Shown in pieces: positions 9,574-20,044 of a stretch of 64,000 nt of DNA. The DNA comes from Tetraselmis striata (Eukaryota > Chlorophyta > Chlorodendrophyceae > Chlorodendrales > Chlorodendraceae): positions 247,501-311,500 of the forward strand of contig VCJN01000123.1 of the NCBI GenBank assembly GCA_006384855.1, read 5' to 3'. The notes below the pieces were generated by a model. That model saw only the letters and a program-made list of their open reading frames with translations, did no database searches and was not told where the DNA came from. The translations under genes were made by a program, and so were the position numbers. Every line of letters starts with the position of its first letter. Within the stretch, counting starts at the first letter, position 1.

Positions 9574-11999
9574 CTACCTCGCAGCACCCCATGCATGAAA
9601 CTGAGGCGGTGAAGAGCCTGCTAGGTCATGCAGGCTGCCCTCTACCATCCCAGAGGCAGAGAGCTCCCGCAGCTCCTTTTCATGTGGCACTGGGACGCCA
9701 TTCTCCGACGCCTGCCCCACGCCCATCATGTGCCGATACACGTCCGCAAAATTCGAGCCAATGACGGTGATGGGCAGCGCAATGACCAGAATGCCAGAGA
9801 GCATCACAAGCATGCCCAACAGACGGCCATACCACTGGACAGGGTACATGTCGCCATAGCCCACCGTGGTCATGGTGACCAAGCACCACCACATGGTAGC
9901 AGGGATGCTCTGATACGGGCTGACCTGGGGGGGGGGGGGGGGGGGGGGGGGGGCAAGACAGGGACGGGTTAAAGGGCCCATGCAGGAGAGCATGACGCAG
10001 GTACGAGGTCACATGAGTACAAGTGCAGATAGAAAATTGGGCAGCGCACCTCATATACTGGCTGGCAATTCGTCTTTTCAGAGGAGTAGAAAATGGTGTG
10101 TCCCTCAAAGTCAGCAGAGCTCTCCGAGGCATAGATGTAGCTGTACCGCAAGAAGCAGGATAGCTCTGAAGAAGTGCGTGACAACGCGATGGATTCGCAG
10201 GAGGCGCCTGCCAGATCAGTTTCCATCAGTTGTTGAAGCCATAGTTCAGCCGCGTCGTAGTAGCCAACTGTATCTATTGCTGTTTTGTGTGTCTTGCCAT
10301 CTGGTATTTCAGCTAGAGAAGGGTCAATCACTGTCACCGACACAGAGCATTGATATTCCACCAACCGCTGCCAGACCGAAAGGTCATCATCGTAAGACCC
10401 ACGTTCCGCGTAGTACATTAATGAGGAGAAGATGACCACAGCCAAGGCTGTGAAGAAGATCAACATGTACAGCGGCTTGGCAGACTTCTTCATCGTGACC
10501 AGGAAGATCACCAGCGCGCCCTTGGAGACCTTACTAAGTCGGAAGACACGCACAAGTCGCACCACGCGCAGGACCGCCAGACCCGGGACTGCTGAGCCTT
10601 CAAGCCCCTGCAGAGGATGGCGCTACGCGTCAGCGCAATACTTAACTGATGCAGATGCTTGCTGTGGGCAGTGGACAGTTGTTCCACCGCTGAGGAGAGT
10701 ATCTGTGAGCATGGTCTGGGGCGGAGACTGAAACAAGCTGGCAGAGTACGCACCATTTCGATGTAGAATGGCAGTATCGCCAGAATGTCGACGATGTTCA
10801 TCACATCTCGGAAAAAATCCATTCTCAATGGTGAGAAAGATATGAGGTGCGGCGGCGCAGTGACCATGCGCACCAGCAGCTCTAACGTGAAGATGGCTAT
10901 GCATGTGGCTTCAATGACGTAAAACGGCGACGTCTGCTGGATAGCAATACGAAACTGGTCAGAAAAGTTGAGGATCAATGGTGAGGCTCCAGGCCGTGGA
11001 GCACAACGCGGCGGACGAATGTACCTTTGCCGTATTCCTCCCATGGAAGAGGGGCATGGTATCGACGATGAAGACAACCGTGGAGAGCAATATGGTCGCC
11101 ATGATGAATATCGTCATGAACTTCGCAAGCCTGGCAGAAAGTAGAGCGAGAGAGATTTCAGTGGGTCACAGCCTCCTGACTGTGGCAGAACAGCTGCTGC
11201 ACAAGCACGGCAGCACTGTTGCCTCGCGGTCAAAACGACGGCGTCGCGTACCTGGAGTAGCCAGGGTCCTCCAGCGTCTTCCATATCTTTTGCCGAAGCG
11301 TCCTTGGCTCCTTATTATACGGCCCGCCCTCCCTGAAACCCTGTGCATCGCCCTCAAAGTCAAGTAAATCGCTGTGGTCGCCCTCTTCGTCGTCAGTTTC
11401 ACAGTCCTCGTCTGATTCCAGGGAAAGGACACTGCCTGTTACGTCTGGGTCCACCTCCCATGAATGGGCCCCGTATTTCAGCGAATGTGGGCCTCGAATC
11501 TCAACCAGCGATCCCGGGCCAAGCTCCGAAAGCTCAAAGCCCTGCACACACAGCCACCACCCCATCGGCCAGGCCCCTTGCAGCTCCAGCTTGAAGTAAA
11601 CGCATGCAAAACATCATGTGCACGAAAAGGGCATGTGTATCCGCGCATATCATGCGCTGCACAATGGCCGCAACCGCCCCGGCATGCGCGTACCTCATAG
11701 AGCACCCCATACTCCGTGTGTTTCAAGTAGAAGTGCCCCCGGCGAACCTTTGTGTGCTCGCTTGATGAATGGTCGTTCTCGATGCTAAAAACTGCGAGGG
11801 CAGGGGCGACCAGCCAAGGGATTATTTGAGAAGGGCAAAAGGTGCCTCCAACCATGCACAACACCAGCAGCGTGCCAGGGTGGGGGTGGGGGTGGGGAGT
11901 ACCTTCAAAGTACAGCTTTGCTAAGTCTGTGAATGTCTTTCCGTTCCATGCCACCCGTTTGGTGCGGCCGCCGCTAGAGAGAAAGATGGGAAATCCCAT
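9574..11999 (-). CDS. voltage-gated potassium channel (Kv type)
   Basis: A plasma-membrane K+ channel subunit, expected to tetramerise. I read seven exons: 11999-11903, 11791-11694, 11589-11252, 11130-11025, 10954-10754, 10607-10050 and 9924-9574. All junctions are GT-AG and in phase, giving 582 aa. TLEDPGYSRLAKF leads into S1; FYVIEATCIAIFTLELLVR is S2; MNIVDILAILPFYIEM is S3; S4 is RVVRLVRVFRLSKVSK with regularly spaced arginines; the pore filter is TMTTVGYGD; S6 contains VIALPITVIGSNFADVYRH. The ~115 residues between S5 and the pore helix are far longer than the usual turret. An acidic segment (SLESDEDCETDDEEGD) precedes S1, and no T1 domain is obvious. The start is uncertain: the ATG at 11999 lies next to a pyrimidine-rich possible acceptor, so an upstream exon may exist. 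The last intron contains a ~27-base poly-G/C run. Confidence 0.9.
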
Positions 12000-13446
12000 C
12001 CTTTCCTCAGCCCTCCCTTGCGCTGAGCACAAGGACTGCGGGCGTGCGGACTGCCGGTCCCCACTTCAGAGCAACCACCTTGCACGGCCAAGCTAAGGCC
12101 CCATCACCCTCGGAAGCCGGGGGGGGGGGGGGGGGGGGGGCTCGTGTCTGCACCTGCCGCCACCCGCCTGGCGCTGATACTGCCCCCTAAGTGTTCCAGA
12201 GGATTATGCACGTTGGGCGCATCTGTTTCGCCTTTGCGCCTGTGGGTCTGGGGCGCGGCCACCGGCAAGCTCGCTGGCGCCTGGGAGGGGCTGGCCCGCC
12301 GGAGTTCCTCAGTAGCGTGCCGACCTAGCCCGCCGGTGGCCGTTTTGCGTTCCGCCCCTGCTGCCTGATACTCCCGCACCGGGATGACGGCGGTTCTGAG
12401 CCGGGCGGGGTGGGGTGGCGTGCCCCAAACAGTGCCCGCGTGAGCAGCTGGCAGGGGCGGCGGGTTCGGGACCCGCTCTTAGCACCGCGCCACTACTTCA
12501 ACGAGGGCTTGTCGCGCTCCGTGCTGGTCGGTACGAGTACCAGCAGTACCCCACTGTATTTTCTCTGTCGCGCCGCGACGGGTACTCGTACTTCGTAGTT
12601 CTCTTCTGCTTATTCTGGAGCTGATAACGAGGGTTCCCCGCGGCCCGGGCAGAGAGACCTTGTCGCTCCCGGCGAAACAGGCGCGCACACCCTTTGACAC
12701 CCGCCAACAGTAGAAGCGGCGTCGTTCCTGCAACTGAAAGCACAGCCTCGAACGCGAGAGACGTCTACGCCTCGTTGGCTGCCGCCATCCGCTAGGCGGC
12801 GGAAGTAACAGTACCCGCTGCCTGGCATGCACGCAGGCATGTGGCTGCCGCGACTGCGCTGGTTGGAGGTGCGCGCCGCATCGCGACGAGTACTCGTACT
12901 GTACTGTACGCGAGTACCGTACGATGACATGATGTACAGGTACCTGTAGTCATCGATTCTTCATCGTCGGGCGGCATTCTCTCTGCCGGTGTGCAGATGG
13001 CCAAGTCTGATGCGTGTGCTCGTGCCCACTCTGCGTCTTCTCATGTTACTGCTTCCACCCCGCAGTCGATGTAGAGGACCTTTCTGATTGCCTTTTATTT
13101 TGGTGATTTCCGATATCGCCTTCTGCTGCTAGCTCATGTAATTATTTATTATATTCTTCATGGGGCGGTACCCGGAAGGTACACTACAATACAAAATTAT
13201 TGGCAAACCCTCGTTGGGTAGGGTCGCCGTTCTCGGTAAACAGGGTTTGAGGTGCCCTAGGGTGTTGACTACGCTTGCCACATATCTATGGGACAGAATT
13301 GATTCAATAACCGTGTACGATGAGATGCGTTGGGTGTCCTACGGTCATGTGGTGTGGTCCTTAGTTGGCCCGTATGTGTAGATGTGTTGATATGTCGTAC
13401 AGTTCTGTGGTGTGGGCCTTGGCCCGGTTTAGACCGGTATTCAGGG
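12000..13446. other. no gene recognised; upstream of the channel gene
   Basis: This is the 5' side of the channel gene. It has a poly-G run at about 12120-12140 and GC-rich open frames on both strands (12104-12379) that could include a missed first exon, which I cannot show. GTACTCGTACT-like simple sequence lies around 12530-12600 and 12890-12950. Confidence 0.4.
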
Positions 13447-13514
13447 TCTACAATATCGGGTGATGGCATCTAGGTCCGATCGGCACCTTTCTCGAGCTTG
13501 ATATCTCAACATTG
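13447..13514 (+). repeat. ~68-bp direct repeat, copy 1
   Basis: Repeated at 13853-13920 with about ten differences. Shared core: AGTCCGATCGGCAC or AGGTCCGATCGGCAC, then GAGCTTGATATCTCAACA. The ~340 bases between the copies show no gene. Confidence 0.8.
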
Positions 13515-13852
13515 TTTCGGAGCTAAGTTGGCGAGCCTGTATGGCAAGACCGAGGTTCAATTCCCATTTAATGTAGCACAAGTTTCAAGATTTCACGGGT
13601 TCTCTCGCTATATCCGGTGTACGTCCGATTCATAGCTTCCGATTCATAGCTTCATAGCTTGACCCGATCATCAATTCCCAATATTCTCCTACATCAAGGC
13701 TCAAGCACGGATGATTCCAGCTCCTATGGCTCCTTGGATCGCTTCGCGGACTTTCCGATCCTCCCTCTCCTCGGGGCCAAGAGGGGTGTTGGGACAGTAC
13801 CTCGTATAATCATGCGGTGTGATCCTCGGCGCTATTCGGATAGGTATACAAG

Positions 13853-13920
13853 CTCTAAAATATCGGATGATGACATCCAAGTCCGATCGGCACTTTTTTT
13901 GAGCTTGATATCTCAACAAG
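13853..13920 (+). repeat. ~68-bp direct repeat, copy 2
   Basis: Partner of 13447-13514 in the same orientation, 406 bases downstream. Confidence 0.8.
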
Positions 13921-14015
13921 ACGTACGTGTGGGGAAATTTGAGGTCCCGAAACGGCGTATTGGTCCGAGTTAACATTATTAACCCCCATTACTTTCATTT
14001 AATTGCGTGTGCATT

Positions 14016-14051
14016 CTATACCGCGCGATTTACCGTGCCCGTGCCCGTGCC
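14016..14051 (+). repeat. terminal inverted repeat, left
   Basis: Exact reverse complement of 24293-24328. The inner half consists of CGTGCC units, the outer half is unique sequence. Confidence 0.85.
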
Positions 14052-15417
14052 GTGTCCTAATTAGGAGACAAATCGTATGGGTACCGGTTCTGCCGACCAC
14101 GCGACCACGCGTACCGCTACGGGACATGTCACACGCGCACGGGAGCTTATGGCACCTTGTGACGGGCACGCGTGCCCAGGTGTGGCCGGTCCAACGGCCG
14201 CGCGGCCGCCATCGCCTTGACGCCCCCCCCTACGGTCGCGTCGCATGCACTCCCATGTGAAACCACCAGTAGACCGTACGGGTTACACTATGACAGCTAA
14301 CAACATTGTTGGTAAATCCCATATACATGTATATAGTATTTCACACATGCAATCGAGTCTGGTTTTGACAATTGCGCGTGGCTCGTTAACGAATGCGAGC
14401 ATGGGCAGTCGGCATTATGGGTGCCAACCACGTGATGAAGGCGAAATACGTCTTGGTTTGTAGGGGGTCTCGCGCCGAGAGCATCTACATGTACCTCGAT
14501 CGTTTCAAGGCGCAGGCGTAGAGCGGACGTGGATGGGAGATGTTGGCGCCGGCGAACGTCGGAACGACCTAAGGCCGGAATATACGTGAAATGAGGGAGG
14601 CTTTTTCTCCCAGCGGCGCCGTGCGATTGCCGCGTGCCGTGGCGGCGCGCGACAAGAACCAAAAAGTGCAGGTGAGCATGAGCGGGCAGGTTGTCAAGTG
14701 CCAAGCAAAGCGGCGCAGGTACGACAAATACGGGCTACGCGCGGCCATGTGGAGTACGGTACGTTTTACGCGACGCGACGGTAATCCTGCGACTGTACCG
14801 GGAGTGCACATCACTGTGAGATTCAGATGTGACGTAAATGTGCCCTACTGGTGACGAACGACGACATACGGGGACGATACGGGACGGACGAGGGACGTGG
14901 ATTTCATACCCAGTAGCGACGACTATCGCGCGCGACCTGTAAAGTACTATATGAATTTATCGTTTCCATAATTTCATCAAATTGATATGCGCACGCGGGC
15001 TCGCGTGTCGCCCTCCGACGCGGAGCACCCGGGCTAAGTACAGGCGGATGTACGCACTCATTGCACATCGCCGCACATCGCTGACCGCACATCGCTGACC
15101 GCTGACCCCGCGGTGTGCCGCGATGTGCGGCACGACGGGCGGAGGTGTGGGCGGATGTAGGTGGTACGGTAGGTGGTAGGCGGTAGGTGGTGTTCGTAGG
15201 TGCGCGTTTTAATGCAGCCGCCCTAACTGCTGATGATTGTGTAACGCCCCAGCACGCGCATGAAGTATGGGGTCGCCTCACGGTCACCGCCGCTCACCGT
15301 TGAATCAAGCGCGGACAGCCGCGCACTCGCATCTGTGTTGCCTGCCGGTGGTGGGTTACATCCACCCCAACTCTCAACCCCCCCCCCCCCCCCCGCCCCT
15401 CGCGCGCGGCAGCAGGC
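14052..15417. other. no gene recognised; left arm of the candidate element
   Basis: There is an open frame at 14591-14854 (87 codons) with no family resemblance. Bases 14812-14858 are repeated inverted at 22896-22931. Around 15040-15190 there is GC-rich simple sequence with ACATCGCTGACCGC and GGTAGGTGGTAGGCGG units. Confidence 0.4.
14812..14858 (+). repeat. subterminal inverted repeat, left
   Basis: The 22 bases 14812-14833 (ending ATTCAGATGTGAC) are the exact reverse complement of 22910-22931. The match resumes with GGTGACGAA at 14850-14858 against 22896-22904. Confidence 0.8.
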
Positions 15418-15834
15418 ATGCCGGCAAAGGGATGGATAGCGAGTGTGTCGAAGGATGGCGTGTACTCATGCAAGCACTGCCGGGGCAACGTGACGGGCAC
15501 TTGTGCTAAGATGGCGCGAGAGCGGCACTTCCGGAAATACCCGAACTGTAGCCACTCGTTGAAGCGTGCGGCTAAGTTGCGCCGCAAGGCCGCCTTATCA
15601 CAAGCAGCAGCAGCAGGGGCGGCAGCAGCAGCAGCAGCAACAGCAGCAACAAGCGCGGCAGCAGGAGTAGCTGCAGCCGTCGGAAACGGCCCGCCGGCGC
15701 CGGTCTCGGACGACGGCGGCTCGAAGGTGGACGATGTGATGGGCGTGGGGCAGGACCCCGTTGGCGAAGACGGTATGGACATCGACGCGCCTGCGTGGCC
15801 GCCGGCGGGCGTGGAACCCGCGATGAGGGCGTGA
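15418..15834 (+). CDS. BED-like zinc-finger protein fragment
   Basis: An ATG-initiated frame of 138 codons. The N-terminal half has YSCKHCRGNVTG, then ARERHFRKYPNC. That is a Cys-x2-Cys pair followed by a His and Cys at BED-finger-like spacing, next to a basic stretch (LKRAAKLRRKA). BED fingers are DNA-binding modules common at the N terminus of transposases. The middle is an alanine-rich run encoded by GCA repeats and the end is acidic. The frame stops at 15834, but a one-base shift continues directly into the Tudor/chromo-like segment that follows, so the two were probably one protein. The finger match is by pattern only. Confidence 0.45.
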   Translation: MPAKGWIASVSKDGVYSCKHCRGNVTGTCAKMARERHFRKYPNCSHSLKRAAKLRRKAALSQAAAAGAAAAAAATAATSAAAGVAAAVGNGPPAPVSDDGGSKVDDVMGVGQDPVGEDGMDIDAPAWPPAGVEPAMRA

Positions 15835-15835
15835 T

Positions 15836-16230
15836 ATGGAAAGGCGATTCCGGCGACTTCTACATGAAGGTCATCGCCAAGAAGTTCCGGGGAGTATGGC
15901 ACTACGGCGTGATAACCGGCGTCGTTACCGAGTGGGTGTTGGAGGACTACGGCGGGGCGACCCAGTGGCGCGCTGTTTTCGAGGACGGGGGCATTGTGGG
16001 CCTTCTGCGTTCAGAGGTGAGTGGGCCCGGCCTGCGTGCTGGTGGCACCACTCAACTGCGGTTGTATGGAATCACACGCACCCGCCCGGTCGGCGTGGCA
16101 GGTTGTGGAGGCTATGACGGCTGCCCAGGAGCACCCCCCTGTGGATGCGGACGGGGAGGCTCGCTTGGTAACCGTCCATGAAGGCGATGACTTGTCCAGT
16201 GAATCACGCACCTTGCCCGGCGTGCGGTCA
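15836..16230 (+). pseudogene. Tudor/chromo-like domain segment, probably part of the same protein
   Basis: The frame reads MKVIAKKFRGVWHYGVITG then WRAVFEDGGIVGLL. This is the pattern of small beta-barrel Tudor/chromo-like domains that end in a Y-x-D-G-D type motif. A GTGAGT donor at 16017 and an acceptor ending at 16101 would join LLRSE to VVEAMTAAQEH and an acidic segment. I have seen comparable modules ahead of PiggyBac-type transposases in other protists; that link is recollection, not proof. A frameshift separates it from the BED-like frame upstream. Confidence 0.35.
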
Positions 16231-16277
16231 ACACAACCCGGCTGGCGGAGGCCAAGCAGAACACTGGCTGCCATGGC

Positions 16278-16922
16278 GTGTGCCATGTGCATGTGGTCCG
16301 GGGCTATGTCAGCATGGTCAACCTCTTCCCCCTCGCGCCGTTCCACCTGTTTTTTTTTGGCTTGGGAAGGGACTTCTGGAGGAAATTTGTCACCGTGCAG
16401 GGCCACATTGGATTCCGAGCTATGAAGCAGGAAGACCGGCGCCAGGCTTTAGTCCCGATACCCAGCAACTTTGAACGCGGGTTGCGCCCTTCGTTTGCAG
16501 TGTCCAAGAATCGAAAGGTAAACCCCTCCCCCCCCCCCCCCCCCCCGGGCGTGGGCGTGGGCGTGGGCGTGGGCGTGACGGCATTCCCCTCCATGACTGC
16601 AGGGTCAGGCAAGGTGACGGTGCAGCCCGGCTGGGTCATGGAGGACTGCTTGCACCACATGGAAACGTTTTCCATTCTTAACGCCGGTCCGCTCCTCGAG
16701 GAGGCCCGGGTGAAGGCGATCATGCCCGAGAAGGAGCTCGCGTCCCCAGCGGTGGTGCGTTCGGTGTCACGACTGGCGGTGCTTGGGCACATGTACAAGC
16801 GCCTGCAAGGAGCTGCGTGGTTCGTCACGCGGTGGGGGTTGCAGAATGTGGTGACGGAGGAGGACGGCCCCGAGCGCAAGGCGCAGGTGGACGCGCTCAC
16901 TAGGGAGGGGAGGACTCGATAC
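16278..16922 (+). CDS. possible tnp2/CACTA-like transposase segment
   Basis: A frame open without interruption from 16278 into the satellite at 16923 (and on to 17645). It has FHLFFFGLGRDFWRKFVTV, then RAMKQEDRRQ and IPSNFERGLRP, a Pro-rich and GVGVGVGV low-complexity linker made by a poly-C run and GGGCGT repeats, then WVMEDCLHHMETFSILNAG and ending KAQVDALTREGR. The order of an H-x-F-x-GL helix, an IP-x-x-F-x-R motif, and a W-x-x-x-E followed by a hydrophobic segment resembles the C-terminal half of tnp2-type transposases. The match is weak and no catalytic DDE triad could be picked out. It might be an unrelated hypothetical protein. Confidence 0.35.
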
Positions 16923-17490
16923 CCAGCGCGGCGCCAAGGCGCGGCGGCCGGGGCAGCGCGGCGCCAAGGCGCGGCGGCCGGGGCAGCGCGGCGCCAAGGC
17001 GCGGCGGCCGGGGCAGCGCGGCGCCAAGGCGCGGCGGCCGGGGCAGCGCGGCGCCAACGCGCGGCGGCCGGGGCAGCGCGGCGCCAAGGCGCGGCGGCCG
17101 GGGCAGCGCGGCGCCAAGGCGCGGCGGCCGGGGCAGCGCGGCGCCAAGGCGCGGCGGCCGGGGCAGCGCGGCGCCAAGGCGCGGCGGCCGGGGCAGCGCG
17201 GCGCCAACGCGCGGCGGCCGGGGCAGCGCGGCGCCAAGGCGCGGCGGCCGGGGCAGCGCGGCGCCAACGCGAGTGGGATGGGCGGGGCAGCGCGGCGCCA
17301 AGGCGCGGCGGCCGGGGCAGCGCGGCGCCAAGGCGCGGCGGCCGGGGCAGCGCGGCGCCAAGGCGCGGCGGCCGGGGCAGCGCGGCGCCAAGGCGCGGCG
17401 GCCGGGGCAGCGCGGCGCCAACGCGCGGCGGCCGGGGCAGCGCGGCGCCAAGGCGCGGCGGCCGGGGCAGCGCGGCGCCAAGACAGCGCA
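16923..17490 (+). repeat. 30-bp GC-rich satellite, ~19 units
   Basis: The unit contains GCGGCGCCAAGGCGCGG and CGGCCGGGGCAGC and repeats every 30 bases with G/C variants at one position. One irregular unit (GAGTGGGATGGGCGGGGCAG) is at 17270-17290. Because 30 is a multiple of 3 and the unit has no stop in most frames, long open frames on both strands are artefacts. The same unit family, in opposite orientation, forms the much larger array at 30739-32795. Confidence 0.95.
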
Positions 17491-18060
17491 TACATCGGAA
17501 TCGGCGGAAAGGGATGCATTACAAGTTGTGGACGGCAGGCGCTGAAAACTATGCGGTCATGCCGCAACAACCCCAGCACTGGCTTCTGGATACCTCTGAT
17601 CTGGCTGGCGGCGGCGGGCTGCGGGATGCAGGGCCGCATGACTGAGGTGGCGGTGCTGGTGAGCCCGGAGAGTCTGCATGCGGCGGAGGCGGCGCAGACA
17701 ATGCTCTGAACTAGAGCCCCAATTGTCTGCCCAGCGCCTGCCCCAATGTAACGCACCAGCTTGGCAGCAATTGGCAGCTCTTTTGCCCCCCCTCCACCCC
17801 ACAGACACACTACCAATACCAGTTTCTCATCCCGGCGGGCAGTTGATGCGTATACCCAGGCTTGTGCGTCCGCGGTGCGGGGGGGGGGGGGGGGGGGGAA
17901 TCACTATAGCTAAGCTAGTGATGTGAGATATGAGTGCAGCAACAGATATTGTGCAAGATATAATACGATGGCATGCAAGCGGGTCCCCGCTCTTCCACAA
18001 TCATTGGCCCTGCTCCCTCTTGCCCCGCCCCCGGTGCCCTTTAGCTGCTCTCAGCATCCC
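17491..18060. other. no gene recognised
   Basis: Downstream of the satellite the frame runs to 17645 without recognisable content. There is a poly-G run at about 17880-17898. Confidence 0.4.
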
Positions 18061-18375
18061 GAGTGGGATGGGCGGGGCAGCGGTTGCTACCGAGTGAGGC
18101 GTAGCATCGTTTGCAGTAGCAACGCAGCCTTTCCGGTGTGACGCCGCCTGGATGTAACCCAGCAGTACGCGCAAAGTGCAAGTGCAAGCTGCTGATGGCG
18201 GGGATCCCGCGCGCGGGGGGGGGGGGGGGGGGGGGCAGCGGCTGTGGGATAGGCGGGGCAGCGGTTGCTACCGAGTGAGGCGTAGCATCGTTTGCAGTAG
18301 CAACGCAGCCTTTCCGGTTGCATAGTGTGACACCGCTTGGATGTAACCCAGCAGTACGCGCAAAGTGCAAGTGTT
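18061..18375 (+). repeat. ~120-bp direct duplication
   Basis: The segments 18061-18183 and 18244-18371 match, each starting GGGATGGGCGGGGCAGCGG or GGGATAGGCGGGGCAGCGG. They continue through CGAGTGAGGCGTAGCATCG to GTACGCGCAAAGTGCAAGTG. A poly-G run (about 18216-18235) lies between them. The first bases of each copy resemble the irregular unit inside the 30-bp satellite. Confidence 0.85.
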
Positions 18376-18415
18376 ACACGTCCGTGTGCCCCACCCAATG
18401 ACATTGCGCCCGACC

Positions 18416-19222
18416 TCACTGACGGCATGTCTCGCTCTCCTTCAGCTCCTGGGCCGTCCGCCGCCTCACCCTGCGCACCCTACCAGCCGCGCGTGCCTTC
18501 TCGGAAGCCTCACACACGGCGGCGCGAGTCGCGTCGTGGAACGCGTCCCTGACATGGCGGAACTCCGCCCTCACCGTGGCCGTGGTCGGGCAGAGGACTG
18601 CCCGCTGATGGGTCGCCATGCATGGGTACTTGGGGCCGCACAAAGCCGGGGTGCCGTCGCAGCAACACTCCCAGTCCGTCCGTTGGCCGCAGTCCACGCA
18701 TGACGGGCGTCCGGCCAGGACACGCACATGATAGTGCATGTGGCCGCCTCCCGCCACTGCTCGTAGTGCTCCGGTCAACATGGCGACGAGCAAGTCGGCA
18801 TGTCCCGCAGGTGGCTGCGGGGCGGGTGGCGCGAGCGCAGCCTCGCTCGCCTCGACAACCCCCTCAGCCCGATCAGTCGCCTCGACCACGGCCTCCTCCG
18901 CCTCCTGACGCGGCGCACCAGGCGCATCATCGTCGCCTGGCAGGGCGTCCCCCCCCGCAACGGCGCCGTCGGCGGTGGCCGACGCCGTCGTGGCGGGGTG
19001 TTGTGAGGAGGTGGCCCTAGACATAGGTGGGGCCGGCACCGCCATGTGTTGCTCCACATGCGGTGCGGTTCCTGACGCGACAGCTCCGTCGCACCAGTAC
19101 CGGCGCCGGCACCCCACGCCTGCTGGGATTACCACCAACCGGCATGTTTCCTTTGGGAGGCGGTTCATCCGCGTCGGAGGTGAGCGGCGGTGCCTGTGTG
19201 GGTGTGAATACTGCCCGGCCAT
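18416..19222 (-). CDS. Cys-rich protein, possible PiggyBac-type C-terminal region
   Basis: An ATG-initiated frame of 268 codons. The N-terminal half is rich in Pro, Arg, Ala and acidic residues. The C-terminal part contains a cysteine cluster: RPSCVDCGQRTDWECCCDG, then ALCGPKYPCMATHQ. The spacing (C-x2-C, C-C-C, L-C-x4-C-x3-H) resembles the zinc-binding C-terminal domain of PiggyBac transposases. A helical Arg/Ala/Glu-rich tail follows (EASEKARAAGRVRRV). It runs opposite to the other frames of the region and could be a separate captured gene. No DDD catalytic core is visible, so if it is a transposase this is only the tail. Confidence 0.4.
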   Translation of the reverse strand: MAGQYSHPHRHRRSPPTRMNRLPKETCRLVVIPAGVGCRRRYWCDGAVASGTAPHVEQHMAVPAPPMSRATSSQHPATTASATADGAVAGGDALPGDDDAPGAPRQEAEEAVVEATDRAEGVVEASEAALAPPAPQPPAGHADLLVAMLTGALRAVAGGGHMHYHVRVLAGRPSCVDCGQRTDWECCCDGTPALCGPKYPCMATHQRAVLCPTTATVRAEFRHVRDAFHDATRAAVCEASEKARAAGRVRRVRRRTAQELKESETCRQ

Positions 19223-19319
19223 TAGGGCTCCCGCCGCCTGCCGCTCCGCCGACCCAAGCCGCGGCGTGTGCTGCGCCCCGCATAGTCGCCTCGAATATAA
19301 TATACATGACGCGGGGACG

Positions 19320-19350
<31 letters not shown>

Positions 19351-20044
19351 CGTGCGTTTCGTATGTCGGCGGAAAGGCGTGCGAAGCTGCGGCTGGCGAA
19401 GGTGGTGGAAATAAGCGTGGCGGCGTCGGCGGCGTATTACCGTGCGTGCATGCGTGCGCAACCCCGCGGCAGCAAGCGCCGGACTCGGCGTGTGCCGGCG
19501 GCAGAGCTGCGAAGCCATGGACACGGTACGGGATGCCAAGTCTGGCTAAGCAACTGCCGAGGCTGGCGGCTTAACCCCCATGTCCGGCGGTTAAGGGACG
19601 GAAAGTGCGTAGAAGTTGATCGGCAAAGCGGGCATATAAGCCTGGCTGTGCTAGGTTCCTATTAAGTAATGGCGGTTTGTGCTAAGTAATTCGTAGGGGT
19701 GGACCATGCAGCGCAGGTAGGGGGCGGTATAAATGAGGCCGGGCACATATACTGCTCCACGAAACGACACTGTCGCACGTGTAGTTGAATAGACGCCCCC
19801 CCCCCCCCCCCCCCCCCCGCCGGGTCGGCCCGCCGACCCGCCACGGCATGTAATATCTGTCATGCATCGCCGGGGTATGTGTGAGTGGATGCCCCGCCGC
19901 CACACACCCCCCCCCACCCCCCCCCCCCCCCCCCATTTACACTTGTGCACTCATTAAGTTTGGGCTGGTTTCGGAGCAGTACATGTACGTATGTATATAC
20001 ATACAATGGAACGTAGGACCTGCGCGGAAAGAGGCGGGGCTGGC
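19223..20044. other. poly-G/C rich interval, weak plus-strand frame
   Basis: Three long homopolymer runs (about 19320-19344, 19796-19818 and 19910-19934). Between them a plus-strand frame reads MSAERRAKLRLAKVVEISVA (from 19362) and then basic residues. It looks protein-like for ~55 codons but has no family match. Confidence 0.35.

Noticed and set aside
11230..11565. Channel exon as a stand-alone 111-codon ORF
   Set aside because: Its last residues (RYATPSF) read through the splice donor; the exon ends at 11252 and joins S1.
13520..13565. tRNA gene (AGCTAAGTTGG then AGGTTCAATTCC)
   Set aside because: The A-box to B-box distance is about ten bases too short and no acceptor stem could be formed.
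16518..16602. Intron with GTAAAC donor and CTGCAG acceptor around the poly-C run
   Set aside because: Removing these 85 bases would shift the frame into a stop, while the sequence is open without splicing.
16304..17816. Long minus-strand frames through the 30-bp array
   Set aside because: Same artefact; the minus-strand reading is a repeat of RRAAPAAAPW-like units with no unique domain.
19027..19665. 212-codon plus-strand ORF spanning a poly-G run
   Set aside because: Overlaps the minus-strand Cys-rich ORF and reads through a glycine run made by the homopolymer; only the short part after 19362 looks protein-like.
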